Assembly (NCBI RefSeq): GCF_001263175.1
Contig: NZ_CP012332.1
Location: 62,001-126,000 of the forward strand
Reading direction: 5' to 3'
Source: Vulgatibacter incomptus
GTDB lineage: Bacteria > Myxococcota > Myxococcia > Myxococcales > Vulgatibacteraceae
DNA length: 64,000 bases
This document shows positions 27,582-39,957 of this stretch, piece after piece. Positions within the stretch are counted from its first letter, which is position 1. Each line of letters opens with the position of its first letter. The position numbers and the translations under genes are program-made. Below the pieces are notes generated by a model. The model saw nothing but the letters and a program-made list of their open reading frames with translations, did not search any database and was not told the DNA's origin.

Positions 27582-28982
27582 ATGACCGTGAAGCCCCCGA
27601 GGCGCGGGAGGAAGCTCCTCCTCGCAGGCCTGTCGCTGCCTCTCTTCTTCGGGCTCGCGTCCCTGGACTGGCGCCCCGCGGCGGACGAGGTTCCGCCCCG
27701 GATCGTCTCCGCGGCCTCGCGGACGGGGATCCTTCTGGCCGGCGCAGGGAAGGCCGAGATCCGCCTGCCCGCCGACGCCACCCTCGCCGGATACAGACCC
27801 TTCGGCCGAATGGCGCGCGACGCCGGGCGCCCCGTCTACGTCCGCTCCCTCCTCCTGGAGGTCGGAGGACTCCGGACCGCGATCGTCTCGGCGGAGCTGA
27901 TGACCCTGCCTTCGTCGCTGGCCGCCGGAATCACGGAGCGCCTTCGGGCCGAGGGGGCGGGCTGCGGAATCGTCGCCGCCACCCACACCCACTCCGGGCC
28001 CGGAGGCTACGACCGCGAGGCGCTTCCCCAGGCGGTCGGCGTCGGCCGCTACGACGACGAGGTCGAGAGGGCGATCCTGGACGCGGCCTCGGCCTCCCTG
28101 GCTGCAGCAAGGGCGGAGCTGGCGCCGGCCGAGCTCCGGATCGGCGAGGACCTCGCGGGCCTGGGCTCCAACCGCGATCGGCCGGAGAGCCCGTCGGACG
28201 ATCGCCTCACGGTAGTCCGCCTCGATCGCCCGGCTGGCGGAAGGATCGCCGAGGTCGGGCGCTACTCCGCCCACCCGACGCTCCTCTCGCGCTTCGTGGG
28301 GCCGAGCGGGGACTGGCCCGGCGCCTTCATGTCCCGGGTGGAGGAGGAGGGTGGGGTGGCCATCCTGCTCCAGGGCGCAGCGGGCGACGCCCGTGCCGCC
28401 GTCGGCCGGACCCCGCCCATCGACGCCGACGATCCGATCGAGCGCTTCGCCGCGGGCCTGGCCACTCGCCTGGGCGACGTCCCTCTATTAGAAGTCCACG
28501 CCCCGGTCGCGCTCGGCTGCGCGGAGGCGGAGGTCGCGCTCCCTGCTCCCGACCTCGGCTCGATGGTCCCCTGGCCCCTGGGCCGCGTCGTCTCGAACGC
28601 CGCCTCCCTCGTCGCTCCGACCCGGGCCCCGATCACCGCCCTCCGCCTCGACGACCTCGTCCTCCTGGCGGTCCCCGGCGAGCCGACCTTCGGCGCGGCA
28701 CTGGCGGGCGAGTCCGGAGTCTCGGCGTCGGGCCTTCGGGGCCGCACGGTCTCCCTGGCCGGCGCCTACGTGGGCTACGCGCCCCTCCCTGCCGATGTGG
28801 ATGACAGGGTCTTCTCCTCCCGCTATGCATGGTTCGGTCCCGGACTGGCGGGGCGGCTCGCGCGAGGGCAGTCCGCTGCGGCCGAGGCCCTGCTCGCAAG
28901 GCCGGATCCCGAGGACTTGCAAAACGATCGCCCGGATGATCCGCGGACCCCGGGCGGTTCACCGGAGCAGCCGGGCCGGTAG
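27582..28982 (+). CDS. Neutral/alkaline ceramidase-family protein, nucleophile apparently missing
   Basis: 466 residues, shorter than typical neutral ceramidases (about 650). An N-terminal hydrophobic stretch (residues 11-28) after basic residues predicts a signal peptide or anchor. The family signature ATHTHSGPGGY is present (His135 and His137 as zinc ligands), as is the early AGAGKAEI..P segment. The catalytic loop, NAGNLSPN in the Pseudomonas enzyme with Ser274 as nucleophile, reads AAGDARAA here; Arg271 would occupy the serine position. The protein may therefore be a non-ceramidase hydrolase of this fold or an inactive binder. It is transcribed alone before the nuo operon. Family call fairly sure; activity uncertain. 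Confidence 0.7.
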   Translation: MTVKPPRRGRKLLLAGLSLPLFFGLASLDWRPAADEVPPRIVSAASRTGILLAGAGKAEIRLPADATLAGYRPFGRMARDAGRPVYVRSLLLEVGGLRTAIVSAELMTLPSSLAAGITERLRAEGAGCGIVAATHTHSGPGGYDREALPQAVGVGRYDDEVERAILDAASASLAAARAELAPAELRIGEDLAGLGSNRDRPESPSDDRLTVVRLDRPAGGRIAEVGRYSAHPTLLSRFVGPSGDWPGAFMSRVEEEGGVAILLQGAAGDARAAVGRTPPIDADDPIERFAAGLATRLGDVPLLEVHAPVALGCAEAEVALPAPDLGSMVPWPLGRVVSNAASLVAPTRAPITALRLDDLVLLAVPGEPTFGAALAGESGVSASGLRGRTVSLAGAYVGYAPLPADVDDRVFSSRYAWFGPGLAGRLARGQSAAAEALLARPDPEDLQNDRPDDPRTPGGSPEQPGR

Positions 28983-29049
28983 CGAAAAGACCGACCAGTT
29001 ACGCCTACTTGGCCGCGATTCGGGCAAGTGGCCGGGCGGGAAGTTTCGC

Positions 29050-29078
29050 TTGACAACAGATGGGTCCGAGATGATCTT
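29050..29078 (+). promoter_or_regulatory. Candidate promoter of the nuo operon
   Basis: TTGACA (29050-29055), 17-nt spacer, GATCTT (29073-29078), about 45 nt before nuoE. The -35 box is perfect, the -10 box weak. Confidence 0.45.
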
Positions 29079-29123
29079 GGGCCGCCTTTTTCCGTCCGAA
29101 TTGCAGGCAAAGGTGTGTCAACG

Positions 29124-29636
29124 ATGGCGGCGCCGTTCACTGCGGAGCAGCAGAAGAAGTTCGACGAGGAGATCGCCAAGCATCTCGCTCGGTTCCCCGA
29201 GGGCCGGAAGGCGGCAGCGATCCTTCCCGGTCTCCACATCGCCCAGGACATCCTCGGCTGGCTCTCGCCCGAGGCGATGCTCCAGGTGGCGCAGAAGTGC
29301 GAATCCACCCCGGAGCGCGTGCGCGAGGTGGCGAGCTTCTACGTGATGTACTTCCAGCAGCCCAAGGGGAAGCACGTCATCGACGTCTGCACCAACATCT
29401 CCTGCTCGCTGCGCGGCGCCGAGACGCTGATCCAGCACCTCGAGCAGAAGCTCGGCGTGCACATGGGCGAGACCACCGGCGATCAGCTCATCACCCTGCG
29501 CGAGTTCGAGTGCCTGGGAGCGTGCGGCAACGCCCCCGTGCTCCAGGTCGACTCCCGCTTCCACATGGACATGACGCTGAAGAAGGCCGATCAGCTCGTT
29601 GAAGACCTGCGCAAGCAGGCGGGGAAGAAGTCGTGA
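29124..29636 (+). CDS. nuoE: NADH-quinone oxidoreductase subunit E
   Basis: 170 residues from the ATG at 29124, which has AAAGGTG upstream and matches the normal NuoE length; an in-frame ATG at 29028 would add a charged stretch untypical of the family. Thioredoxin-like 2Fe-2S subunit of the NADH-oxidising arm of complex I. Cluster ligands are visible as CTNISC and CLGAC. Its stop overlaps the GTG of nuoF (GTGA), so the two are translationally coupled, as expected for the E-F electron-input module. Confidence 0.95.
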   Translation: MAAPFTAEQQKKFDEEIAKHLARFPEGRKAAAILPGLHIAQDILGWLSPEAMLQVAQKCESTPERVREVASFYVMYFQQPKGKHVIDVCTNISCSLRGAETLIQHLEQKLGVHMGETTGDQLITLREFECLGACGNAPVLQVDSRFHMDMTLKKADQLVEDLRKQAGKKS

Positions 29637-30967
29637 GCCAGTTCGAGCGCGTCCTCACCAAGAGCTGGGCCAAGCCGGGCAACCGGTCCTTCGCGGGCTA
29701 CAAGGCGAATGGCGGCTACGATGCCCTCCCGATGGCGCTGAAGATGCAGCCGTCGGAGATCATCGACACCGTCAAGGCTTCGAACCTCCGTGGCCGCGGC
29801 GGCGCGGGCTTCCCCACGGGCATGAAGTGGAGCTTCGTGCCCAAGGACTCGCCCAAGCCCAAGTACCTCTGCATCAACGCCGACGAGTCCGAGCCGGGTA
29901 CCTTCAAGGACCGTCTGATCATCGAGCAGGAACCGCACTCGCTCATGGAGGGGATCGCGATCGCCTCCTACGCCCTGGGTGTCCACACCTGCTACATCTA
30001 CATCCGCGGCGAGTACCTGGAGCAGGCCGAGATCCTCGAGAAGGCCATCGCCGAGTGCTACGAGGCCGGGATCTTCGGCAAGAGCGTCCTCGGCTCGGGC
30101 TGGGCCCTCGACGTCTACGTGCACCGCGGCGCGGGCGCCTACATCTGCGGCGAGGAGACGGCCCTCCTGAACAGCCTCGAGGGCAAGAAGGGCTGGCCCC
30201 GGCTGAAGCCCCCGTTCCCTGCGGTCGTGGGCCTCTTCGGCTCGCCCACCGTGGTGAACAACGTCGAGACGATCAACACCGTGCCCACCATCATCAAGAT
30301 GGGCGCGGAGAAGTACGCGGCCTTGGGCACGCCCAAGTCCGGCGGCACCCGCCTCGTCTGCGTCTCCGGCCACGTGAACAAGCCCGGGGTCTACGAGATC
30401 CCGATGACGCTCACCTTCGACGAGCTCATCCACGGCAAGGAGTGGTGCGGCGGCATCCCCGGCGGCCGCAAGGTGAAGGCCGTGATCCCCGGCGGCTCTT
30501 CCGCGCCCGTGCTCCACCACACCGAGCTCGACGTGGCCGCCGAGTACGAGGCCCTCAAGGCCAAGGACAACATGGCCGGCTCCGGCGCCGTGGTGGTGAT
30601 GGACGACTCCACCTGCATGGTCCGGGCGCTGTGGCGGATCTCCAAGTTCTACGCCGAAGAGAGCTGCGGCCAGTGCACGCCGTGCCGTGAGGGCACGCCG
30701 TGGATGGAGCGGATCCTCCGCAAGATCGAGGAAGGGCAGGGCGAACACAAGGATCTCGCGCTGTTGAAGTCGGTGGTGAACGCGATCGCGCCGTACCCGC
30801 CCATCGGCCTCGGCACGACGATCTGCGCCCTCGGCGACGCGGCGGCGCTCCCCGTCCACTCCTTCGTCGACAAGTTCCGCGAGGAGTTCGAGCAGCACAT
30901 CAACGAGCACCGCTGCCCGTTCCCGCATCCCTTCGGCATCCTCGCCGATGAGGGAGTCCGCTCATGA
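29633..30967 (+). CDS. nuoF: NADH-quinone oxidoreductase subunit F
   Basis: 444 residues, GTG start overlapping nuoE. Oxidises NADH with FMN and passes electrons to cluster N3. Visible: the Gly-rich NADH/FMN motif GRGGAGFPTG, CGEETALL, and the 4Fe-4S motif CGQCTPC with a later Cys in TTICALG. In most operons nuoG, nuoH and nuoI follow; here the ATG of nuoJ overlaps the stop directly (ATGA), so the G-H-I block is absent from this locus. Confidence 0.97.
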   Translation: MSQFERVLTKSWAKPGNRSFAGYKANGGYDALPMALKMQPSEIIDTVKASNLRGRGGAGFPTGMKWSFVPKDSPKPKYLCINADESEPGTFKDRLIIEQEPHSLMEGIAIASYALGVHTCYIYIRGEYLEQAEILEKAIAECYEAGIFGKSVLGSGWALDVYVHRGAGAYICGEETALLNSLEGKKGWPRLKPPFPAVVGLFGSPTVVNNVETINTVPTIIKMGAEKYAALGTPKSGGTRLVCVSGHVNKPGVYEIPMTLTFDELIHGKEWCGGIPGGRKVKAVIPGGSSAPVLHHTELDVAAEYEALKAKDNMAGSGAVVVMDDSTCMVRALWRISKFYAEESCGQCTPCREGTPWMERILRKIEEGQGEHKDLALLKSVVNAIAPYPPIGLGTTICALGDAAALPVHSFVDKFREEFEQHINEHRCPFPHPFGILADEGVRS

Positions 30968-31485
30968 CGCCGACCCTGGGTGTCCTCGTCTCCGAGTCGC
31001 TGCTCTTCTACCCCCTGGCGTTCGTCGCCGTGGCGGGGGCGCTCTCGATGATCCTCGCGCGTAGCCCGGTCTACGCCGCGATGAGCCTCGTGCTCACCTT
31101 CTTCGGGCTGGCCGGTCTCTACGTCCTCCTCTCCGCCGAGCTGATCGCCGCGCTGCAGATCATCGTCTACGCCGGCGCGATCATGGTGCTCTTCCTCTTC
31201 GTGGTGATGCTGCTGAACCTCGGAGAGGCGGAGCTCGAAGTGCCCAGGCTGACCCTCGGCGCCGCCGTCGGCGGCGGGGTCGCGCTCCTCTTCTGGTGCT
31301 TCTCGTACGTGGTCTTCGAGGGCTTTGGCGCTCCGCTCCCCGCCGTGCTCCCCGAGGGCTTCGGTCAGGTGGCGGAGGTCGGCAAGCTCCTCTACACCTC
31401 GTTCATCCTCCCGTTCGAGGCAACCTCCGTCCTGCTGCTGGTCGCGATCGTCGGCGCGGTGGTGGTCGCCAAGGCAAAGATCTAG
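30964..31485 (+). CDS. nuoJ: NADH-quinone oxidoreductase subunit J
   Basis: 173 residues with five predicted membrane helices. The conserved helix-3 region (AALQIIVYAGAIMVLFLFVVMLL) with its pi-bulge Tyr-Ala-Gly identifies NuoJ (ND6). Part of the membrane proton-pumping arm. Coupled to nuoF by ATGA and followed by nuoK after 2 nt. Confidence 0.95.
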   Translation: MTPTLGVLVSESLLFYPLAFVAVAGALSMILARSPVYAAMSLVLTFFGLAGLYVLLSAELIAALQIIVYAGAIMVLFLFVVMLLNLGEAELEVPRLTLGAAVGGGVALLFWCFSYVVFEGFGAPLPAVLPEGFGQVAEVGKLLYTSFILPFEATSVLLLVAIVGAVVVAKAKI

Positions 31486-31487
31486 CG

Positions 31488-31796
31488 ATGGCAACCGTAC
31501 CCCTCGCACATTACCTGGTGCTCGCCTCGGCCCTCTTCTCGGTGGGGCTCGCGGCGGTGCTCGTCCGGCGCAGCGCTCTCGTCGTCTTCATGGGCGTGGA
31601 GCTGATGCTGAACGCGGCCAACCTCACCTTCCTCGCCTTCAGCCGCGCCCACAGCGCGATGGAGGGCCACGCCATCGCCTTCTTCGTGATCGCGGTGGCA
31701 GCGGCAGAGGCGGCCATCGGCCTGGCCATCTTCATTGCCGTCTTCCGCACCCGGAAGACCGTCAACGTCGACGAGCTCGACGCGCTCAAGTACTAA
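31488..31796 (+). CDS. nuoK: NADH-quinone oxidoreductase subunit K
   Basis: 102 residues, the usual NuoK (ND4L) length, from the ATG at 31488, 2 nt after the nuoJ stop; the longer open frame reaching upstream is an antisense-like reading of nuoJ. Three membrane helices. The membrane-embedded glutamates are seen in FMGVELMLNAANL and in the AAAEAAIGLAI helix. Confidence 0.95.
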   Translation: MATVPLAHYLVLASALFSVGLAAVLVRRSALVVFMGVELMLNAANLTFLAFSRAHSAMEGHAIAFFVIAVAAAEAAIGLAIFIAVFRTRKTVNVDELDALKY

Positions 31797-31811
31797 GGGG
31801 AATCGAACTCA

Positions 31812-33845
31812 ATGGAATGGCTCGATCCATCCAGGGGACTGCCCCAGGCGCTTCACTGGATCATTCTCCTGCCCCTGCTCGGCGCGGCGGTCAACGGCCT
31901 CCTCGGCAAGCGTCTGGGCCGCGGGAACGTCCACCTCGTCGCCCTGGGCGCGATCTTCGGCGCCTTCGTGGTCTCGGCGCTGGCGCTCTACCAGGTCTCC
32001 TACGGCGCTAGCTCGAAGATCTCCGAGCTCTGGTGGCACTGGTTCACCATCGGCGGCATCCCCGTCGAGATGGCGCTCTCCGTCGATCGCCTCTCGGCGA
32101 TGCTCATCTGCGTGGTCACGGGGGTGGGCTTCCTCATCCACCTCTTCTCCACCGAATACATGAGCCACGACGAGGGGTACTGGCGCTACTTCGCCTACCT
32201 CAACCTCTTCGTCGCGGCGATGGCCACCCTCGTCCTCGGCTCGAACCTGCTCGTCATGTTCGTGGGCTGGGAGGGTGTGGGTCTCGCCTCGTACCTGCTC
32301 ATCGGCTTCTGGTACACCGACGAGACCAAGGCGTACGCCGGCCGCAAGGCCTTCGTGGTCAACCGGATCGGTGACTTCGGCTTCCTCCTCGGCATCTTCA
32401 CGCTGATCGGCCTCTTCGGCACGATCGACTTCGCCGAGCTCCAGGCGGCCTCCGCCACCCTGATCCCCACCGCCGTGCTCAAGGGCGGGATCTTCTCGGG
32501 CTGGACGATCACCGCGGCCCTCACCTTCGGCTGCCTGCTGCTCTTCGTGGGCGCCACCGGCAAGAGCGCGCAGATCCCGCTCTACGTCTGGCTCCCCGAC
32601 GCGATGGCCGGCCCCACGCCGGTGTCGGCCCTGATCCACGCGGCGACGATGGTGACCGCCGGCGTCTACATGATCGCGCGGCTCTCCTTCCTCTACGTCT
32701 ACGCGCCGGGCGCCATGGCCACCGTGGCCGTGGTGGGCGCCGCCACCGCCGTCTTCGCGGCGCTGATGGCCTACGCGCAGAACGACATCAAGAAGGTCCT
32801 GGCCTACTCCACGGTGTCGCAGCTCGGCTTCATGTTCATCGGCGTCGGCGTCGGCGCCTGGTGGGCGGCGATCTTCCACCTGGTGACCCACGCCTTCTTC
32901 AAGGCCTGCCTCTTCCTAGGCGCCGGCTCCGTCATGCACGGCATGAAGGACGAGACCGACATCCGGAAGTTCGGCGGCCTCCGCAAGGAGATGTGGCACA
33001 CGTGGGCCACCTTCGGGATCTCCACCATCGCCATCACCGGCGTGATCCCGCTCTCGGGCTTCTTCTCGAAGGACGCGATCCTCCACGCCGCCCACGCGAA
33101 CCCGAACATCTGGCACCCCTGGGTGCAGACCGTCACCTACGGCCTGGGCCTGCTGGCGGCGCTTTCCACGTCCTTCTACATGTGGCGCATGTTCAACCTC
33201 ACCTTCAACGGTGAGCGCCGCGAGATGAAGGAGCACCACGCCCACGAGTCCGGCCCGGCGATGACGGGTCCGCTCTGGGTGCTCGCCGGTCTCGCCGTGG
33301 GCGCGGCCGTCTGGGGTCTCCCCCTCGCTGGCGGGGCGCGCTTCGAGCACTTCCTCCACGGCGTGTTCGAGCCTGCCAACCGCAACTTCCAGCGGGTGAT
33401 GGAGCTCGGCGCCAAGGATCTCGGCGTCGCGGTTCCCCCGGCCGCCGGCCACGACCTGGCCGCGATGCTCCCGGGCTACCTGATCGCGCTCGCCATCGCC
33501 CTCCTGGGCTTCGGCATCGCCTGGTTCCTCTACCTCGGCCCCGGCAAGGGCAAGTCCGCCCTCATCGTCGAGAAGGCGCCTCGCCTCCACGCCGCCTTCG
33601 CCAACAAGTTCTACGTGGACGAGCTCTACGCAGCGGTCGTCATTCGCCCGCTCGGCGGCCTCGCCCGCGTCCTCTGGCAGGTGGTCGACAGCTTCACCAT
33701 CGACAAGCTGGCGGTGAACGGGACCGCGGTGCTTACGGGCTGGATCGCCCAGCTCTTCCGCTACTTCCAGGATGGAAACGTGCAGCGCTACGCCTTGGTC
33801 ATGGCCGTGTCCGCTGTCGCGATCCTCTGGGTCTTCCTCTTCTAG
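31812..33845 (+). CDS. nuoL: NADH-quinone oxidoreductase subunit L
   Basis: 677 residues, normal length. Antiporter-like membrane subunit at the distal end of complex I, with the long lateral helix at the C-terminus. Motifs: FVGWEGVGLASYLLIGFWY (with the key Glu), the GPTPVSALIHAATMVTAGVY signature, and a conserved Lys in ATGKSAQIPL. Starts 15 nt after nuoK. Confidence 0.97.
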   Translation: MEWLDPSRGLPQALHWIILLPLLGAAVNGLLGKRLGRGNVHLVALGAIFGAFVVSALALYQVSYGASSKISELWWHWFTIGGIPVEMALSVDRLSAMLICVVTGVGFLIHLFSTEYMSHDEGYWRYFAYLNLFVAAMATLVLGSNLLVMFVGWEGVGLASYLLIGFWYTDETKAYAGRKAFVVNRIGDFGFLLGIFTLIGLFGTIDFAELQAASATLIPTAVLKGGIFSGWTITAALTFGCLLLFVGATGKSAQIPLYVWLPDAMAGPTPVSALIHAATMVTAGVYMIARLSFLYVYAPGAMATVAVVGAATAVFAALMAYAQNDIKKVLAYSTVSQLGFMFIGVGVGAWWAAIFHLVTHAFFKACLFLGAGSVMHGMKDETDIRKFGGLRKEMWHTWATFGISTIAITGVIPLSGFFSKDAILHAAHANPNIWHPWVQTVTYGLGLLAALSTSFYMWRMFNLTFNGERREMKEHHAHESGPAMTGPLWVLAGLAVGAAVWGLPLAGGARFEHFLHGVFEPANRNFQRVMELGAKDLGVAVPPAAGHDLAAMLPGYLIALAIALLGFGIAWFLYLGPGKGKSALIVEKAPRLHAAFANKFYVDELYAAVVIRPLGGLARVLWQVVDSFTIDKLAVNGTAVLTGWIAQLFRYFQDGNVQRYALVMAVSAVAILWVFLF

Positions 33846-33857
33846 GAGCTGGATACC

Positions 33858-35594
<1,737 letters not shown>

Positions 35595-35626
35595 CACCAG
35601 AAGCGATTGCAACGGAAAGAACGACG

Positions 35627-37129
35627 ATGCCCCAGTTCTCCTCAGCCGACCTCCTCGCGCTCGCTCCGGCGCTCGTCCTCACGGCGGGGGCCCTCGTGCT
35701 GCTGATGCTCGAGGTCTTCCAGGACTCGGACAAGCGCGGCTACCAGGCGTGGTTCACCGCGGCCGTCGCGGGCCTCGCAGGGCTCACCGCCCTGCCGATG
35801 CTCGGCGCCGACCCGCATCCGATCGTCGCCGTGGCGGGCCGAGCCCCGTTCGCGGTGGCAGACAACTTCGGGGCCTTCATCGCCCTCATCGTCTGCGCCG
35901 GCCTCGCGATCTCCTCGCTCGTGGCGGGGAGCTTCCTCCACGCGCGCAACGCGAACCGCGGTGAGTACTACGCCCTGGCGATGTTCGGCGCCGTCGGCAT
36001 GGTGCTGCTCGGGCAGGGCACCGACCTGCTCTTCATCTTCGTGGCGATCGAGATCATGAGCGTCTCGACCTACGCCCTCGCGGCCTTCCTGCGCCGCGGC
36101 GCGAAGCCTGCCGAGGCGGCGTTCAAGTACTTCCTCCTCGGCGCCTTCTCGACCGCGATCTACCTCTACGGCGCGGCGCTGGTCTACGGGGCCACCGGCG
36201 GCAAGACCGCTCTTGCCGACATCGCCAACGCGAGCGGCGGCGGCCTCCTCCTCGCCGCCGGCCTCTGCCTGGTGTCGGTGGGCTTCCTCTTCAAGGTGGC
36301 CGCGGCTCCCTTCCACATGTGGACCCCGGACGTCTACGAGGGCGCCCCCACGCCGGTGACCGCCTTCATGGCGGTGGGCGTCAAGGCGGCGGCCTTCGCT
36401 GCGCTGGTCCGCGTGCTCACCATCGGCTTCGGCGGCGAGACCCTCGCGAGCCCCGAGACGGGCTGGGGCAACGTGGTCGGCGTCCTCGCCCTGGCCACGA
36501 TGCTGGTCGGCAACCTGCTCGCCGTTCCCCAGCGCAGCGTGAAGCGGCTCCTCGCCTACTCCTCGATCGCCCACGCGGGCTACCTGCTCCTCGGCGTCGC
36601 CGCTGCGGCGGTGCCCTCGGTGCGCGCGGTGGCGGGTGAGGGGATCCTCTACTACCTCGCCGCCTACACCTTCACCGGCGTCGGCGCGTTCGCGGTGGTC
36701 GCAGCGATCGAGCGCCTCGACGGCGAGGGGCCGATGACCTGGGACCTCGACCGCTTCGCGGGCCTCGCCAAGCGTCGTCCGGCGATGGCGCTGGCGATGG
36801 CGCTCTTCATGATGTCGCTCGCCGGCATCCCGCCCACCGCGGGCTTCATTGGGAAGCTCTACATCTTCCGGGCGGCCATCGACGCCAAGCTCTACGGGCT
36901 CGCCGTCGCCGGCGTGCTGACCAGCGTGGTGGGCGTCTATTACTACCTGCGCGTGGTGGTCTACATGTACATGCGCGAGCAGGAGGGCGTGCAGCACCCG
37001 ATCCCCGAGTCGCGGCCGGCCATGGCGGTCGCTCTCGCCGCCGCCGCCATCGGGACGGTCCTCCTCGGGATCCTCCCCTCGCTGATCGGCGACGCGGCCA
37101 GCGCGTCGGCGCTGGTCTTGGGCGGGTAG
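35627..37129 (+). CDS. nuoN: NADH-quinone oxidoreductase subunit N
   Basis: 500 residues. Third antiporter-like subunit of the complex I membrane arm (ND2). Seen: [17 protein letters not shown] with the channel Glu, [21 protein letters not shown], and [16 protein letters not shown]. Last gene of the operon; a hairpin terminator follows 30 nt after the stop. Confidence 0.97.
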   Translation: MPQFSSADLLALAPALVLTAGALVLLMLEVFQDSDKRGYQAWFTAAVAGLAGLTALPMLGADPHPIVAVAGRAPFAVADNFGAFIALIVCAGLAISSLVAGSFLHARNANRGEYYALAMFGAVGMVLLGQGTDLLFIFVAIEIMSVSTYALAAFLRRGAKPAEAAFKYFLLGAFSTAIYLYGAALVYGATGGKTALADIANASGGGLLLAAGLCLVSVGFLFKVAAAPFHMWTPDVYEGAPTPVTAFMAVGVKAAAFAALVRVLTIGFGGETLASPETGWGNVVGVLALATMLVGNLLAVPQRSVKRLLAYSSIAHAGYLLLGVAAAAVPSVRAVAGEGILYYLAAYTFTGVGAFAVVAAIERLDGEGPMTWDLDRFAGLAKRRPAMALAMALFMMSLAGIPPTAGFIGKLYIFRAAIDAKLYGLAVAGVLTSVVGVYYYLRVVVYMYMREQEGVQHPIPESRPAMAVALAAAAIGTVLLGILPSLIGDAASASALVLGG

Positions 37130-37159
37130 AAGCGCTACCCCCTCATCGGGCGCAAAACG

Positions 37160-37198
37160 ACGGGGTCGGGCGAAAGCTCGGCCCCGTTTGCTGTCTTG
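37160..37198. terminator. Terminator of the nuo operon, probably bidirectional
   Basis: ACGGGGTCGGGC (37160-37171) pairs with GCTCGGCCCCGT (37176-37187) with two G-T pairs and a GAAA loop, followed by TTGCTGTCTT. On the minus strand it is followed by CGTTTTG, so it can also end the receiver gene transcript. Confidence 0.7.
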
Positions 37199-37255
37199 GG
37201 GCGGTCGGGCGCGCGGGGAGCAGCGGGATCGCGGATTGCGACCTCGTCTTTGCTC

Positions 37256-37654
37256 CTACGAGAGGGCGAGTCGAGCCGCGTGCCGCGCGCTCCTCACCAG
37301 ATCGGTGAGCGCGCTCGCCGTGAAGGGCCTCTCGAGCTGCAGCGCGGTGGGAACCTGCTTGCGCGCAGCCCGCAGCGCCTCGGGGTGGGGGCTGCAGAGG
37401 ACCGGAAACGGGAGCCCCGGCGCGGCGCTGAGGCGCTCGGCGATGCGTCCGGTGAGGAATCCGGCCAGGACGAGGGCGTCTCCGTCCTGCAGCAGGAGGT
37501 TGATGACCACGGCGTCGAAGGCGCCCCGCTCCAGGGCGGCCCTGGCGTCTGCCGTGTTGCTCGTCTCGAAGACGAGATGGCCGTCCAGGCGCATGGCGAT
37601 CGCCAGCGCGCGTCGGAAGTTGGCCTCGTCGTCCACCAGAAGTACCGAGAGCAT
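37256..37654 (-). CDS. Degenerate stand-alone receiver-domain protein
   Basis: 132 residues, a single CheY-like domain with no output domain. The acidic pair is present (VDDE, Asp8-Asp9), but the phosphoacceptor position reads VVINLLLQDGD, i.e. Asn52 instead of Asp, and the C-terminal Lys of the usual KPF motif is Arg109 (LERPF). Ser88 fills the Thr/Ser site. It therefore probably cannot be phosphorylated and may be a constitutive or scaffold pseudo-receiver. Convergent with the nuo operon and far from the histidine kinase at 40-41 kb. Coding call supported by the clear receiver fold pattern. Confidence 0.75.
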   Translation of the reverse strand: MLSVLLVDDEANFRRALAIAMRLDGHLVFETSNTADARAALERGAFDAVVINLLLQDGDALVLAGFLTGRIAERLSAAPGLPFPVLCSPHPEALRAARKQVPTALQLERPFTASALTDLVRSARHAARLALS

Positions 37655-38160
37655 GCGGAGCTCTAAGGCCTTTTCGTTTCCGCCCCGCGGGTGGCAGGGC
37701 TACGTGCGAGCCGGACGGCATCACATCGACATCGAGGATCGGGCGAATGCATCGTCCGTACCAGGGGGCTTTTGCGGCCCGATGCGATTTTTCGCGGACG
37801 AGGTGAAGGGAGCCGATCGCTTGATGCGTCTGTAGTGGGCGGAAGGGCCGAGGGAGCGGGTGAGAGCCCGCGGGAGGTAGGGCCTTCCAACCTCGAGGCT
37901 CGGGAGGGAGCCTCGGGGTGCGTCGGGGGACGCGGAGGGGGGAGCCACCAGGGGACGCGCTGAAGTTCGGCGCGGGGAAGGTGGCAGGGAGCCTGGTCGG
38001 GAGCCTGGTCGGGAAGCATCCGGCCAGGAAGCCGCCAGGAAGCCGGGAGCGGGGCTTCAGGGCCTGCCTGGGGGGCTGCTGGAGGGGGGCCGGAGCGACC
38101 GCTGGGGATCGGTTTGGGAGGCCGATCGGAGGGGCGGTAGCTCGGGCAGAAAAAAGGCAG
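37655..38160. other. G-rich region without a credible gene
   Basis: About 500 bases with a strong excess of G on the + strand, many GGG and GGGG runs and short direct repeats (GGGAGCCTGGTC twice around 37985-38010; CCAGGAAGCCG near 38024-38040). Open frames here encode only Pro/Arg-rich low-complexity peptides and are not believed. It includes the upstream region of the receiver gene. G-quadruplex formation is possible. Confidence 0.5.
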
Positions 38161-38207
38161 AAAAAAAGAGAGCGGGCTCGGCACCGGGGGGAGTGCCGAG
38201 CCCGCTC
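38161..38207 (-). terminator. Strong minus-strand terminator
   Basis: A perfect 15-bp stem (GAGCGGGCTCGGCAC with GTGCCGAGCCCGCTC, 38170-38207), followed on the minus strand by TCTTTTTTT and further T-runs. It ends a transcript coming from the NtrC-type regulator or from a promoter in the 380-base gap between them. Confidence 0.85.
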
Positions 38208-38589
38208 AGGGATGAAGTCCGGCGGCCAATGGCGCGGAAGGGGGGGGACCAACCTGCTGCCCGGCACCAGACTTCGTTCGGGGCATGTGCAGACAGCGTG
38301 CCAACGTCGTCGATCCCGAAAAGGCCCAGGATTGGCGGTTTGGCGCCCCAATACGCCCATCCGTCGCGTAGTTATCTTTCAGATTTGCGATCCTGCTATG
38401 TTGGTTTCCCAACATATCCAACAATTGCAGGCGCTTGCGCGGATTTCGTTTCTGAATTGACGGATTGCAGAAGTGAAAGATGGTCGACTCGACCTCCGCT
38501 TCGTGGAGGTGTCCCACTCGGGCCCATAGCGAGCCCCGACCGCCGCACGATCGGAGCCACTCTCGGCCCGTAGGAGCCGAGGACGAGGG
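38208..38589 (-). other. Long 3' region or possible small RNA upstream of the terminator
   Basis: 382 bases between the regulator stop and its terminator, with no believable gene. A locally AT-richer part (38360-38475) contains the inverted repeat TATGTTGG-TTTC-CCAACATA (38397-38416). A small RNA of about 200 nt starting near there and ending at the terminator would fit, but no convincing promoter was found; a long 3'UTR is equally possible. Confidence 0.3.

Positions 38590-39953
<1,364 letters not shown>

Positions 39954-39957
<4 letters not shown>

Noticed and set aside
25804-27585. 593-codon + strand open frame
   Set aside because: Antisense to purF, whose catalytic motifs are complete.
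37663-38184. 173-codon minus-strand Pro/Arg-rich open frame
   Set aside because: Low complexity from the G-rich block, no RBS, no domain.
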